From positions 186,001 to 250,000 of the forward strand of contig NZ_WUWM01000004.1 in the NCBI RefSeq assembly GCF_009846885.1: a stretch of DNA of 64,000 nucleotides, given 5' to 3'. The DNA is from Paenibacillus puerhi (GTDB taxonomy: Bacteria; Bacillota; Bacilli; Paenibacillales; NBRC-103111). Positions 8,217 through 21,256 of the stretch are shown here, piece after piece. Numbering within the stretch: position 1 is the stretch's first letter; every line of letters starts with the position of its first letter. A program made the position numbers and the translations under genes. The notes beneath the pieces are model-generated. The model was not told the DNA's origin. It did not search any database and saw only the letters and a program-made list of their open reading frames with translations.

Positions 8217-9692
8217 ATGATGACAAGCAATCATACGATGATGCAATTTTTCGAATGGCATGTGGAAGCGGACGGCAACCACTGGAACCGATTGAAGGAG
8301 CTGGCCCCTGAGCTGAAGCGGCATGGCATAGATTCGGTCTGGATCCCTCCTGTGACCAAAAGCGATTCCCCGGACGATACGGGCTACAGCGTGTACGACC
8401 TGTACGATCTGGGCGAATTCGATCAGAAGGGCGGAGTCCGCACCAAATACGGCACCAAGCAAGAGCTGCACGAGGCTATCGCCGCTTGCAAGGAACAGGG
8501 CATCGCGGTATATGTGGATGTCGTCATGAACCATAAAGCGGGGGCGGACGAGACCGAGACCTTCCAGGTGATCGAGGTCAATGAGGAGGATCGGACCGAA
8601 GAAATATCCGACCCGTTCGAGATCGAGGGCTGGACCCGGTTTACCTTCCCCGGCCGAGGCGGGAAGTACTCCTCGTTTCAATGGAGCTACGAGCATTTTA
8701 ACGGCACGGACTACGATGCCCGGGAAGACAAGACCGGCGTATTCCGCATCATCGGCGAGAACAAGCACTGGAATGAACATGTCGATCGCGAATTCGGCAA
8801 TTACGACTATCTGATGTTTGCCAATATCGATTACAGCAATCCGGTCGTACAGGAAGAGATGATCGCTTGGGGCAAATGGCTTGCGAACACTCTGGATTGC
8901 GACGGGTTTCGGCTGGATGCCATCAAGCACATCAATCACGAGTTCATCAAATCATTCGCGGCGGAAGTCGTCCGAGAGCGCGGAGACCAGTTCTATATCG
9001 TCGGCGAGTTTTGGAATTCCGAGTTAGGCGCCTGTCAGCAATTTCTGGACACGGTCGATTACCGGATCGATCTGTTCGATGTCTCCCTTCATTACAAGCT
9101 GCATACGGCTTCGAAGGCAGGAGCCGACTTCGATCTCCGGACCATCTTCGACGACACGCTGGTACAGACGCATCCGGAGCATGCCGTTACCTTCGTGGAC
9201 AACCATGATTCCCAGCCTCATGAAGCCTTGGAGTCCTGGGTGGAGGATGCATTCAAGCCAAGCGCCTACGCCCTCATTCTTCTCCGGCAAGGCGGTTATC
9301 CTTGCGTCTTCTACGGAGATTACTTCGGCATCGGGGGAGAGCATCCGATCGAGGGGAAGAAGGCGGCTATCGACCCGCTCTTGTATACACGCAGGCATAA
9401 GGCTTACGGCGAGCAGGAGGATTACTTCGATCATCCCAATACGATCGGCTGGGTTCGCCGCGGTCTCCCTGAGATCCCCCGGTCCGGCTGCGCGGTCGTC
9501 ATCTCGAACGGGGACGACGGCGACAAGCGAATGTTCGTAGGCGAGGGGCGTGCCGGCGAAGTATGGGTCGATATGACGAATAGCCGGGAAGACCGAATCA
9601 CCATCGAGGAGGATGGCTTCGCCTGCTTCCCGGTGCATGGAGGCAGCGTCTCCGTCTGGGCTCTGCCGGACGAGGATGTGGAGCCGGCGTAA
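8217..9692 (+). CDS. amyS: Cytoplasmic alpha-amylase, GH13 (liquefying type)
   Basis: A 491-residue alpha-amylase of the Bacillus liquefying type (family GH13, subfamily 5 by resemblance) with no signal peptide. It opens MMQFFEWH, the hallmark of this group. Catalytic residues are visible: nucleophile Asp in GFRLDAIKH, acid/base Glu in VGEFWNSE, and transition-state Asp in VDNHDSQP. The ATG at 8217 follows AGGAGG with a 6-base gap. Being intracellular, it would act on imported maltodextrins or glycogen rather than extracellular starch. It is convergent with the giant secreted amylase, whose first domain is of the same type, and the two share a terminator region. The gene symbol is by analogy with the family. 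Confidence 0.9.
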   Translation: MMTSNHTMMQFFEWHVEADGNHWNRLKELAPELKRHGIDSVWIPPVTKSDSPDDTGYSVYDLYDLGEFDQKGGVRTKYGTKQELHEAIAACKEQGIAVYVDVVMNHKAGADETETFQVIEVNEEDRTEEISDPFEIEGWTRFTFPGRGGKYSSFQWSYEHFNGTDYDAREDKTGVFRIIGENKHWNEHVDREFGNYDYLMFANIDYSNPVVQEEMIAWGKWLANTLDCDGFRLDAIKHINHEFIKSFAAEVVRERGDQFYIVGEFWNSELGACQQFLDTVDYRIDLFDVSLHYKLHTASKAGADFDLRTIFDDTLVQTHPEHAVTFVDNHDSQPHEALESWVEDAFKPSAYALILLRQGGYPCVFYGDYFGIGGEHPIEGKKAAIDPLLYTRRHKAYGEQEDYFDHPNTIGWVRRGLPEIPRSGCAVVISNGDDGDKRMFVGEGRAGEVWVDMTNSREDRITIEEDGFACFPVHGGSVSVWALPDEDVEPA

Positions 9693-9760
9693 GAAGCAGA
9701 ACCGTCCGGCAAGACTGTCCGGGCGATTCTTGGCCGTGCGGAGATCCGTCGCCAGCCGAA

Positions 9761-9792
9761 ATACCCTGACGGCAGCCGGGCCGTCAGGGTAT
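9761..9792. terminator. Bidirectional terminator between the two amylase genes
   Basis: ATACCCTGACGGC (9761-9773) pairs perfectly with GCCGTCAGGGTAT (9780-9792) across a 6-base loop. It separates the convergent amylase genes. Confidence 0.8.
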
Positions 9793-9843
9793 GAAATAAC
9801 GAAAGTATGCTCAAGCCTCAGGCTCTAGGCCACTGCCGCCCTC

Positions 9844-16332
<6,489 letters not shown>

Positions 16333-16415
16333 CTAAACAAAATAATGAGATGGTAAATAGGCCCGCTGCTGCCTTGCTCTCTTGTCGTCCTTAATAAGCT
16401 TGTACCGCCTCCTTT

Positions 16416-16431
16416 TGCGCAAACGTTTTCA
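16416..16431 (-). promoter_or_regulatory. cre-like site upstream of the giant amylase gene
   Basis: Minus-strand TGAAAACGTTTGCGCA matches the catabolite-responsive element consensus (TGWAARCGYTWNCA) at all but one base. It lies about 100 bases before the amylase ATG, a position typical for CcpA repression. The twelve-base core is repeated upstream of the response regulator at 17290-17305. Confidence 0.7.
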
Positions 16432-16539
16432 TACGCTCTTGCAGTGTATCACTCCATTTTAAAGTTCTGTTAAAATCTCCTGAAAAATATATAAAAAGTA
16501 CCTACCACCCGACGAGGGCCGGCCAAAACAACTCTCCTT

Positions 16540-17268
16540 TCAAAGACTGCTGAGGGTTGCGGAGGACTGCGGAACGACGGCGTTGAACTTGTAACCGACT
16601 CCCCTTATGGTGTGAATGTACTGAGGCTTCCGGGGTTGGCGTTCGATTTTCTTCCGCAAATTATAGATATGGACCATGACTGTGCGAAGATCGCCCAGCC
16701 TGTGTTCGGGCCAGATCCGGTCATAAAGCTCCTGGGTGTGGAACACGCGATTGGGATGCTTGGCAAGAATGACCAGCAGCTGATACTCCTTGGCGGACAA
16801 GACGGCCGGCTGGCCATACGCTCTAACAGACCGGGAGAAGAGATCGATCTCCAGGTCCGGAAATTGCAGCAAATGACGCTGATGAACGGGAAACTCTCGC
16901 CTATACCGGCGCAGTTGGGCCTTGACCTGGGCCAGCAGAAGCTCCAGACTGAACGGCTTGGCGATGTAAGCGTCGCCGCCCGCCCCCAGTGCCGTGATCC
17001 TCAGCTGCTCGTCGGCATCAGGACCCATGAACAGCAAGGGCGTGTCGCTGAATCGACGGATTCCGGCACACACCTCGAGCCCCGACAGCTCAGGCCTCCG
17101 CACATCCAGCACGATCAAGCCCGGGGCGTGGGTGCGTATCAAGCCGATAAGATCGGCCGGTTCCCCATAAGAGCTGCCGATGACCTCAAAGCCATGCTGC
17201 GTCAGAAACGGAATCAGAAGCGTGCGAATCTCCTCTTGATCATCGACAAGAATGATTTTGTCCCGCAT
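16540..17268 (-). CDS. Orphan OmpR/PhoB-family response regulator
   Basis: 242 residues: a receiver domain (~1-118) with the acidic pocket (VDDQEE), phospho-acceptor Asp in LIVLDVRRPELSG and the conserved Lys in AKPFS, then a winged-helix Trans_reg_C domain (~135-230) with HTQELYDRIWPE and the ending IHTIRGVGYKF. No histidine kinase gene is adjacent. The gene sits directly upstream of, and on the same strand as, the giant amylase in a region otherwise about starch, with matching cre-like sites upstream of both, so it could control amylase expression or simply share carbon control. GGAAGGAGAG precedes the ATG closely. The LDVRRPE segment is a little unlike the usual DxxMP loop. Confidence 0.85.
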   Translation of the reverse strand: MRDKIILVDDQEEIRTLLIPFLTQHGFEVIGSSYGEPADLIGLIRTHAPGLIVLDVRRPELSGLEVCAGIRRFSDTPLLFMGPDADEQLRITALGAGGDAYIAKPFSLELLLAQVKAQLRRYRREFPVHQRHLLQFPDLEIDLFSRSVRAYGQPAVLSAKEYQLLVILAKHPNRVFHTQELYDRIWPEHRLGDLRTVMVHIYNLRKKIERQPRKPQYIHTIRGVGYKFNAVVPQSSATLSSL

Positions 17269-17289
17269 TCTCTTCTCTCCTTCCAGGTT

Positions 17290-17305
17290 TGTGCAAACGT
17301 TTTCT
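17290..17305 (-). promoter_or_regulatory. cre-like site in the leader of the response regulator gene
   Basis: Minus-strand AGAAAACGTTTGCACA, one base off the cre consensus, 22 bases before the start codon and just 5' of the ribosome site. It shares GCAAACGTTTTC with the site before the amylase gene. Confidence 0.65.
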
Positions 17306-17319
17306 TATGATATCTATCA

Positions 17320-17344
17320 TTGACAAAGACGCAACGCTTGTCAA
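17320..17344 (-). promoter_or_regulatory. Promoter -35 with dyad, response regulator gene
   Basis: TTGACAA (17320-17326) and TTGTCAA (17338-17344) form a 7-bp inverted repeat. Read on the minus strand, the outer arm supplies a perfect -35 TTGACA (17344-17339); the candidate -10 AATGAT at 17321-17316 is only a fair match. The dyad could be an operator on this promoter. Confidence 0.45.
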
Positions 17345-17395
17345 TTGTTTATTAACAAAATTAGAAAATGCTAGGTCATCTTAGGAGTCTCCAAA

Positions 17396-17431
17396 CGAAA
17401 AAACGCTCTCCCAGCATAAGCTGAAAGAGCG
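17396..17431 (-). terminator. Terminator of the xpt-pbuX operon
   Basis: On the minus strand CGCTCTTTCAGC and GCTGGGAGAGCG pair around a TTAT loop and are followed by TTTTTTCG. It lies 20 bases after the pbuX stop. Confidence 0.9.
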
Positions 17432-17450
17432 GCAAAACTTGAGATAGGAG

Positions 17451-18752
17451 CTAGGAAGCCTTCTGTGCATCGGGAGAAACCTGCGAAGCCGTCCGGCTCT
17501 CCTCCGGTAATAACAAATTAAGCGCAATCGCAGTCAACGAACCGGATACAATGCCGTTCTGCAGCAGCATCTTGGCGAAATCAGGCAGCTGGTCGAACAT
17601 CGACGGAAGCGTCGCGGAGCCCAGCCCGACCGCTATGCTGCAAGCCGCGATCAGCAGGTTGCGATCCTTGCGGAGATCCACCTCAGACAAGATGGAGATA
17701 CCCGAAGCGGCTACCGAACCGAACATGACGATCATCGCGCCGCCCAGCACCGCGCTTGGAATGACCGTCGTCAGCGCTGCCAGCTTGGGCAGCAGACCGA
17801 GAACGACCATAATGCCGCCCGCGGCGAAGATGACGTCACGCGACTTGACGCGAGTGAGCGAGATCAAGCCTACATTTTGCGAGAAGGCGGTGTACGGGAA
17901 CGCGTTGAAAATCCCGCCCAGCATAATCGCCAGCCCCTCGGACCGCAAGCCCCCGACAATCTGCTGCGGGCTAACCTTCTGATCGGTCGCTTTACCTACC
18001 GCGAAGTAAACCCCCGTAGACTCGACCATACTGACGATATTGACGATAATCATCGTGATAACGGCTGTGAGACTGAACTGGGGAAACCCGAAGTAGAAGG
18101 GCTGAGCGATGCTGACCCACGAAGCCGAGCCTACCGCCGAGAAGCTGACGATGCCCATCGCATACCCGGCTGCCGTTCCGGCCGCAAGCCCGATGAGCAC
18201 GGAGATGGACCGCAGGAAGCCGGTAGCCAGTCGATTGACCGCCAGAATGACGACTAGCGTACCGAAGGCCAGGAGCAGGTTATGCATCTGTCCGAAGCTC
18301 GGATCGCCCTGTCCGCCTGCCGCATTGTTCATCGCCACCGGAATCAGGGAAAGCCCGATGATCGTCACGACGGACCCGGTTACGATCGTCGGGAAGAACC
18401 TCAGCATCTTGCCGTACAACGGCGCGGCCAGCACGACGAACAAACCCGACAAGATAATGGCTCCGTAAACTGTAGCCAGATTGGATGTCGAGGCAATCGC
18501 AATAATCGGCCCCACCGCCGTAAATGTACAGCCCAGAATAACCGGCAGCCGGCTGCCAAAGTACTTGGTGCCCATCACCTGCAAGATCGTTGCGATCCCG
18601 CAGGTGAAGAGATCTGCCGCGATCAAGTACGCCATCTGCGTTCCGTTCAGCTTAAGCGCGCCGCCTACGATCAGCGGCACGATAACGGCGCCCGCATACA
18701 TCGCAAGCACGTGCTGGAAGCCCAGCGCCACGACCTTTTGCTTGCTTAGCAT
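17451..18752 (-). CDS. pbuX: Xanthine permease, NCS2 family
   Basis: A 433-residue integral membrane protein of the nucleobase/cation symporter-2 family, with about 12-14 hydrophobic segments, the family stretch FPYTAFSQNVGLI around residue 275 and the early VPLIVGGAL. It imports xanthine using the proton gradient. Its ATG overlaps the last 7 bases of xpt, so the two are translated together, which is the classical xpt-pbuX arrangement in Bacillus; that context is what narrows the substrate to xanthine rather than uracil or urate. Regulation should come through the guanine-type riboswitch at 19536-19604. A strong terminator follows. Confidence 0.92.
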   Translation of the reverse strand: MLSKQKVVALGFQHVLAMYAGAVIVPLIVGGALKLNGTQMAYLIAADLFTCGIATILQVMGTKYFGSRLPVILGCTFTAVGPIIAIASTSNLATVYGAIILSGLFVVLAAPLYGKMLRFFPTIVTGSVVTIIGLSLIPVAMNNAAGGQGDPSFGQMHNLLLAFGTLVVILAVNRLATGFLRSISVLIGLAAGTAAGYAMGIVSFSAVGSASWVSIAQPFYFGFPQFSLTAVITMIIVNIVSMVESTGVYFAVGKATDQKVSPQQIVGGLRSEGLAIMLGGIFNAFPYTAFSQNVGLISLTRVKSRDVIFAAGGIMVVLGLLPKLAALTTVIPSAVLGGAMIVMFGSVAASGISILSEVDLRKDRNLLIAACSIAVGLGSATLPSMFDQLPDFAKMLLQNGIVSGSLTAIALNLLLPEESRTASQVSPDAQKAS

Positions 18753-19366
18753 GTGGCATTCTCCTTGATCGACCCGCTCGAAGCCTCGTCGTCTTCGCCG
18801 ACAAAGTGAATCTCACCCGGGGACATCGACGCGATCCGGGCCAGCGAGTGAACATGTACGCCGCGCTGTTCCAGTAGACCCCGGCCTTCCTGGAAGCTTT
18901 TCTCGATGACACAGCCTACGCCTGCGAGCTCCGCACCCGCTTCCCGGACAATATCGACGAGGCCGACCAAAGCCGCTCCAGTAGCGAGGAAATCATCCAC
19001 GATCAGTACCTTGTCGGCTGGACCGAGGTATTTCTGCGAGATGCTGACCTGATACGTTTCCTGACGGGTGAAGGAGTGGACAGAAGCCGCATATACCTGC
19101 TCGGAGAGCGTGACGGCTTTCTTTTTCTTCGCATAGATGAAAGGGACGTTCAGCGCAATCCCGGCTGCCATAGCGAACTGAATGCCGCTGGCTTCGATCG
19201 TCAATACCTTTGTGATCGAGCGGCCGGCAAACAAGCGAGCGAACTCCCTTCCAATCTCCAGCGCAAGCTGCGTGTCTACCTGATGATTCAAGAACGAGTC
19301 CACCTTCAGCACCTTATCGGAGAGGATGAGACCTTCTTGACGTATGCGCTCCTGCAGTAGCTTCAT
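18746..19366 (-). CDS. xpt: Xanthine phosphoribosyltransferase
   Basis: 206 residues, type I phosphoribosyltransferase. It closely follows Bacillus Xpt: VLKVDSFLNHQ near the start, KVLTIEASGI, then the PRPP loop KVLIVDDFLATGAA and VIEKSFQEGR. It converts xanthine plus PRPP to XMP in the cytoplasm. The start at 19366 is chosen because the family begins MxxLxxxI about 10 residues before LSDxVLKVDSF, and GGAG lies 10 bases upstream; the open frame extends to 19390. The C-terminus runs about a dozen residues past the usual end (rich in Glu/Asp/Ser), overlapping the pbuX start. It is the first gene of a riboswitch-controlled operon. Confidence 0.92.
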   Translation of the reverse strand: MKLLQERIRQEGLILSDKVLKVDSFLNHQVDTQLALEIGREFARLFAGRSITKVLTIEASGIQFAMAAGIALNVPFIYAKKKKAVTLSEQVYAASVHSFTRQETYQVSISQKYLGPADKVLIVDDFLATGAALVGLVDIVREAGAELAGVGCVIEKSFQEGRGLLEQRGVHVHSLARIASMSPGEIHFVGEDDEASSGSIKENATC

Positions 19367-19391
19367 TACTTTATCGCTCCTTTTCCACATG

Positions 19392-19446
19392 AAAGAGGGA
19401 CAGTCTTCTACTTAAGAGGTTTCTCTCAAGTGAAGCCTGTCCCTCT
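19392..19446 (-). terminator. Long hairpin in the xpt leader
   Basis: GAGGGACAG at the left and CTGTCCCTC at the right bracket a nearly continuous stem that also pairs CTTC/GAAG, ACTT/AAGT and AGAG/CTCT around a GTTT loop. Read on the minus strand it sits between the aptamer and the xpt ribosome site and is followed only by TTTC. It may be the terminator of the riboswitch expression platform; the U-tract is weak. Confidence 0.5.
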
Positions 19447-19535
19447 GTGATGATGTACCTTACGGGGTCACACACAAAGCGTCAACAGCAGCGATATTAT
19501 TTTACCCGTGTTAAATAATCCCGCTAGCGATTTCA

Positions 19536-19604
19536 CTCATAGTCGGATAATTACAGTGGTCATCCGGTAGAAACTTTTGGGCCATATTCCCAAATGTATA
19601 CGAG
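19536..19604 (-). promoter_or_regulatory. Purine (guanine-class) riboswitch aptamer
   Basis: Read on the minus strand the segment shows every conserved piece of the purine riboswitch: P1 CTCGTA with TATGAG, P2 TTTGGG-AATATGG-CCCAAA, the core AGTTTCTACC, P3 GGAT-(GACCACTGTAA)-TTATCC, and J3/1 GACTAT. The specificity base in GACTAT is C, which in characterised members selects guanine (or xanthine/hypoxanthine) rather than adenine. It lies about 170 bases before xpt, so excess guanine should turn off xpt-pbuX. Confidence 0.93.
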
Positions 19605-19625
19605 CTCTTTGAAGTTATACCTGTA

Positions 19626-19654
19626 ATAGTACATGCTCTTCTCGATCATTTCAA
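19626..19654 (-). promoter_or_regulatory. Promoter of the xpt-pbuX leader
   Basis: Minus strand: -35 TTGAAA (19654-19649), 17-base spacer, -10 TACTAT (19631-19626). Transcription would begin near 19619, about 15 bases before the aptamer, as in other purine riboswitch leaders. Confidence 0.7.
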
Positions 19655-19733
19655 GTGGAAAATCGTCATAATTCGACAAGGTTAATAGGGTCACCTTGCA
19701 ATATCCGATTACCTCGTGTTAAAAGAAAATAAA

Positions 19734-19842
19734 CCATTAGACTGAAAAATAAAGTAATAGACTCGGAAAATATAGTTGTAGACTGGCTTGGAAATAGAAG
19801 CAGCGGTAGCCTTGGACCGAAAAATATAAGTCCTAGACTTCC
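19734..19842. repeat. Cluster of short degenerate TAGACT/AAAATA motifs
   Basis: TAGACT occurs at 19738, 19758, 19779 (as GTAGACT) and 19834, each time near an A-rich stretch such as GAAAAATA or GGAAAATATA; the first three are 20-21 bases apart. It lies in the AT-rich stretch downstream of the toxin gene. AAGTCCTAGACTT (19829-19841) is a small dyad that, read on the minus strand, precedes TATATTTTTC and might end the toxin transcript. Confidence 0.35.
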
Positions 19843-19858
19843 GCCGTTGGGGACTGTC

Positions 19859-20398
19859 CTAATTTTTCTTTTCTTCTTTCGTCGCAGCAACCTCTTGAGA
19901 TACTTGCGTTACTGGCTGCATTACTGCACCAAAGCTTGATGCAACTGCTTCTAACCCAATAAAATCACAGCAACGGTCATTTAGCTTAGGGTGCTTCTGG
20001 CTCGCTACCATGGAATGTAATCGTTTAGCCTTCTTCATGATCGCTTGCTCATTCGATCGGATAGACAAGGCCTGTTGTGTTAGTAGGCCACGATACTGTA
20101 CGTCAGCAACCTGAAGAATATCTAGATGAATAATAGCAGAATCGAGAACTGGAATCATATTGTTTAAGTTAATGACCCCTAATTTTCCACCATCAATCTT
20201 CACAATATCTGGTGCGGTGTCCTGAATTCTAATATGCCTAACTTTTGGGGAAGAAAGGGGCGCACAGTATTTTTGTCCATTTACTTCAAGGATGATGCCT
20301 ACGAATTTACGACTTCCCTTCTCACTAACTTTCGAGTCATGAACTCGTAAATAATCCAGATAGGCAGGCTGAATCTCGCAAATTTTAAGTATCCCCAT
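19859..20398 (-). CDS. toxN: Type III toxin-antitoxin system toxin, ToxN/AbiQ-family endoribonuclease
   Basis: 179 residues. The pattern of the ToxN/AbiQ family is clear: an N-terminal YLDYLRVHDSKV, then KFVGIILEVNGQKYCAPLSSPK (the Ser in PLSSPK is the nucleophile region in AbiQ/ToxN), KLGVINLNNMIPV, and a helical LSIRSNEQAIMKKAKRLH. Family members are cytoplasmic RNases that cut mRNA and their own antitoxin RNA at A-rich sites and are held inactive by antitoxin pseudoknots. The open frame begins with a TTG at 20419, but the ATG at 20398 follows GGGAGAG by about 12 bases and matches the family start. A ~20-residue Lys/Glu-rich tail exceeds the usual length. Directly upstream are a terminator and three 39-nt repeats, the defining type III layout. 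Codon use is AT-rich compared with its neighbours, suggesting transfer. Confidence 0.93.
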   Translation of the reverse strand: MGILKICEIQPAYLDYLRVHDSKVSEKGSRKFVGIILEVNGQKYCAPLSSPKVRHIRIQDTAPDIVKIDGGKLGVINLNNMIPVLDSAIIHLDILQVADVQYRGLLTQQALSIRSNEQAIMKKAKRLHSMVASQKHPKLNDRCCDFIGLEAVASSFGAVMQPVTQVSQEVAATKEEKKN

Positions 20399-20420
20399 GT
20401 GCAGCAACTTCTCTCCCAAT

Positions 20421-20452
20421 AATAAAATAAGGGTAGCATTTTGCTACCCTTA
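20421..20452 (-). terminator. Terminator between antitoxin repeats and toxin gene
   Basis: Minus strand: TAAGGGTAGCA, loop AAA, TGCTACCCTTA, then TTTTATTATT. A perfect 11-bp stem with a U-rich tail, 23 bases before the toxin ATG. In type III systems such a terminator lets abundant antitoxin be made with limited readthrough into the toxin gene. Confidence 0.92.
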
Positions 20453-20609
20453 GCTTACTTTTTTAATCCCTCACTTGTACGGTAGAGGATCTCCGACTTT
20501 TTCCGTTCCTCACTTGTACGGTAGAGGATCTCCGACTTTTTCCGTTCCTCACTTATACGGCTGAGGATTTCCGACTTTTTGCTTTTTGCAACGTGAGCTA
20601 ACTCTCACG
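20453..20609 (-). ncRNA. toxI: Type III antitoxin RNA (ToxI-like), three 39-nt repeats
   Basis: From the promoter at 20616-20644, transcription would start near 20609, pass a small hairpin (CGTGAG/CTCACG, 20592-20609), three tandem 39-nt repeats and end at the terminator at 20421-20452. Within each repeat CGG pairs with CCG and CCTC pairs with GAGG in interleaved order, the definition of an H-type pseudoknot; all changes in the third repeat fall outside these pairing blocks. Each repeat also carries an AAAAAG stretch, a plausible site for cutting by the toxin. The RNA would therefore be processed into 39-nt pseudoknots that wrap and inhibit the toxin. No open reading frame is present. The symbol is by analogy; the repeat is not one I recognise from characterised systems. 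Confidence 0.9.
20469..20585 (-). repeat. Tandem repeat array, 3 x 39 bp
   Basis: Units at 20469-20507, 20508-20546 and 20547-20585. The first two are identical over 39 bases; the third differs at about seven positions, mainly in the loops and at one end. On the minus strand each unit runs from AACGGAAAAAGTCGG (or AAAGCAAAAAGTCGG) to CAAGTGAGG (or TAAGTGAGG). Confidence 0.97.
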
Positions 20610-20615
20610 CTTATT

Positions 20616-20644
20616 ATTTTAAGGCAATTAATAGGTCAAGTCAA
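20616..20644 (-). promoter_or_regulatory. Promoter of the antitoxin RNA
   Basis: Minus strand: -35 TTGACT (20644-20639), 17-base spacer, -10 TAAAAT (20621-20616). One base from consensus in each box with ideal spacing, so a strong vegetative promoter is expected. Confidence 0.85.
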
Positions 20645-20756
20645 GCACATATCCATTTGTTCAACGTTACTTCCGGTTGTCCGTGTGAGCAGAAGATCAG
20701 AAATTTTCTGTTTTCCAGAACCAGCATTCCATGCCGTAGGCTGCCTTTCGTTCGGT

Positions 20757-21190
20757 TTAGTCTTTCATGAACTCGACCTTTATCTTTCCATCTATCTCAA
20801 ATAATGCATAATAATTTGGACAATTCGTTTTATCGTCAATCACATACTTTATGGCCACATTATCTTGGGTTGCTTGTATTTCCTTTAGATTAACACCGGA
20901 ACTGTTATTCGGACTTTTAATAAGAACATAAGTTTTTTCATTGTGATTTAGATAAACCGCAAGCTCTTCTTTTAATTTGATTTGATTCGTATACCACTCT
21001 TCTATTTCCGGCGGTGGAGCAAGAAGATGTTGGAAATTGAATTTTATACTACCTTGATTTCCCTGTTCTACAGATGAGCCATTTACTGGGTTATTACCAA
21101 CTTGCTCCGCCGCGTGTTGAGTTGAATTGGGGGGGTACAGGAGCCTAAAAATACAGTTAGTAAAATGATAAAAAATTTTAAATTCATCAT
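20757..21190 (-). pseudogene. Lipoprotein gene interrupted by a frameshift in a C7 tract
   Basis: From ATG at 21190 (or 21187), with GAAGGAGG just upstream, the frame gives a lipoprotein signal peptide: MMNLKFFIILLTVFLGSC, Cys in a lipobox. Right after it the minus strand has a run of seven C (21127-21135 area), beyond which that frame stops within about 20 codons. One added base continues in a long open frame: PNSTQHAAEQVGNN, KFNFQHLLAPPPEIEEWY, EELAVYLNHNEKTYVLI, ending KVEFMKD at TAA 20759-20757. Joined, this is a ~144-residue lipoprotein of unknown function. The span of 434 bases is one short of a multiple of three. It is AT-rich like the toxin locus next to it. It may be a decayed gene, a phase-variable gene or an assembly error. 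Confidence 0.75.
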
Positions 21191-21256
21191 TTTCCCTCCT
21201 TCAAAAACAATCAGGCTCGGAGCGTTAAATCCACGATTCCAGTCAAGACTTTATTT

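Noticed and set aside
19391-19446. Inverted repeat as an insertion-sequence or MITE remnant
   Set aside because: It lies in the leader of xpt just before the ribosome site and no matching copy or target duplication is visible; better read as part of the leader.
20469-20585. CRISPR array
   Set aside because: The three 39-nt units follow each other with no spacers, there are no cas genes, and a ToxN-type gene follows: this is a type III antitoxin.
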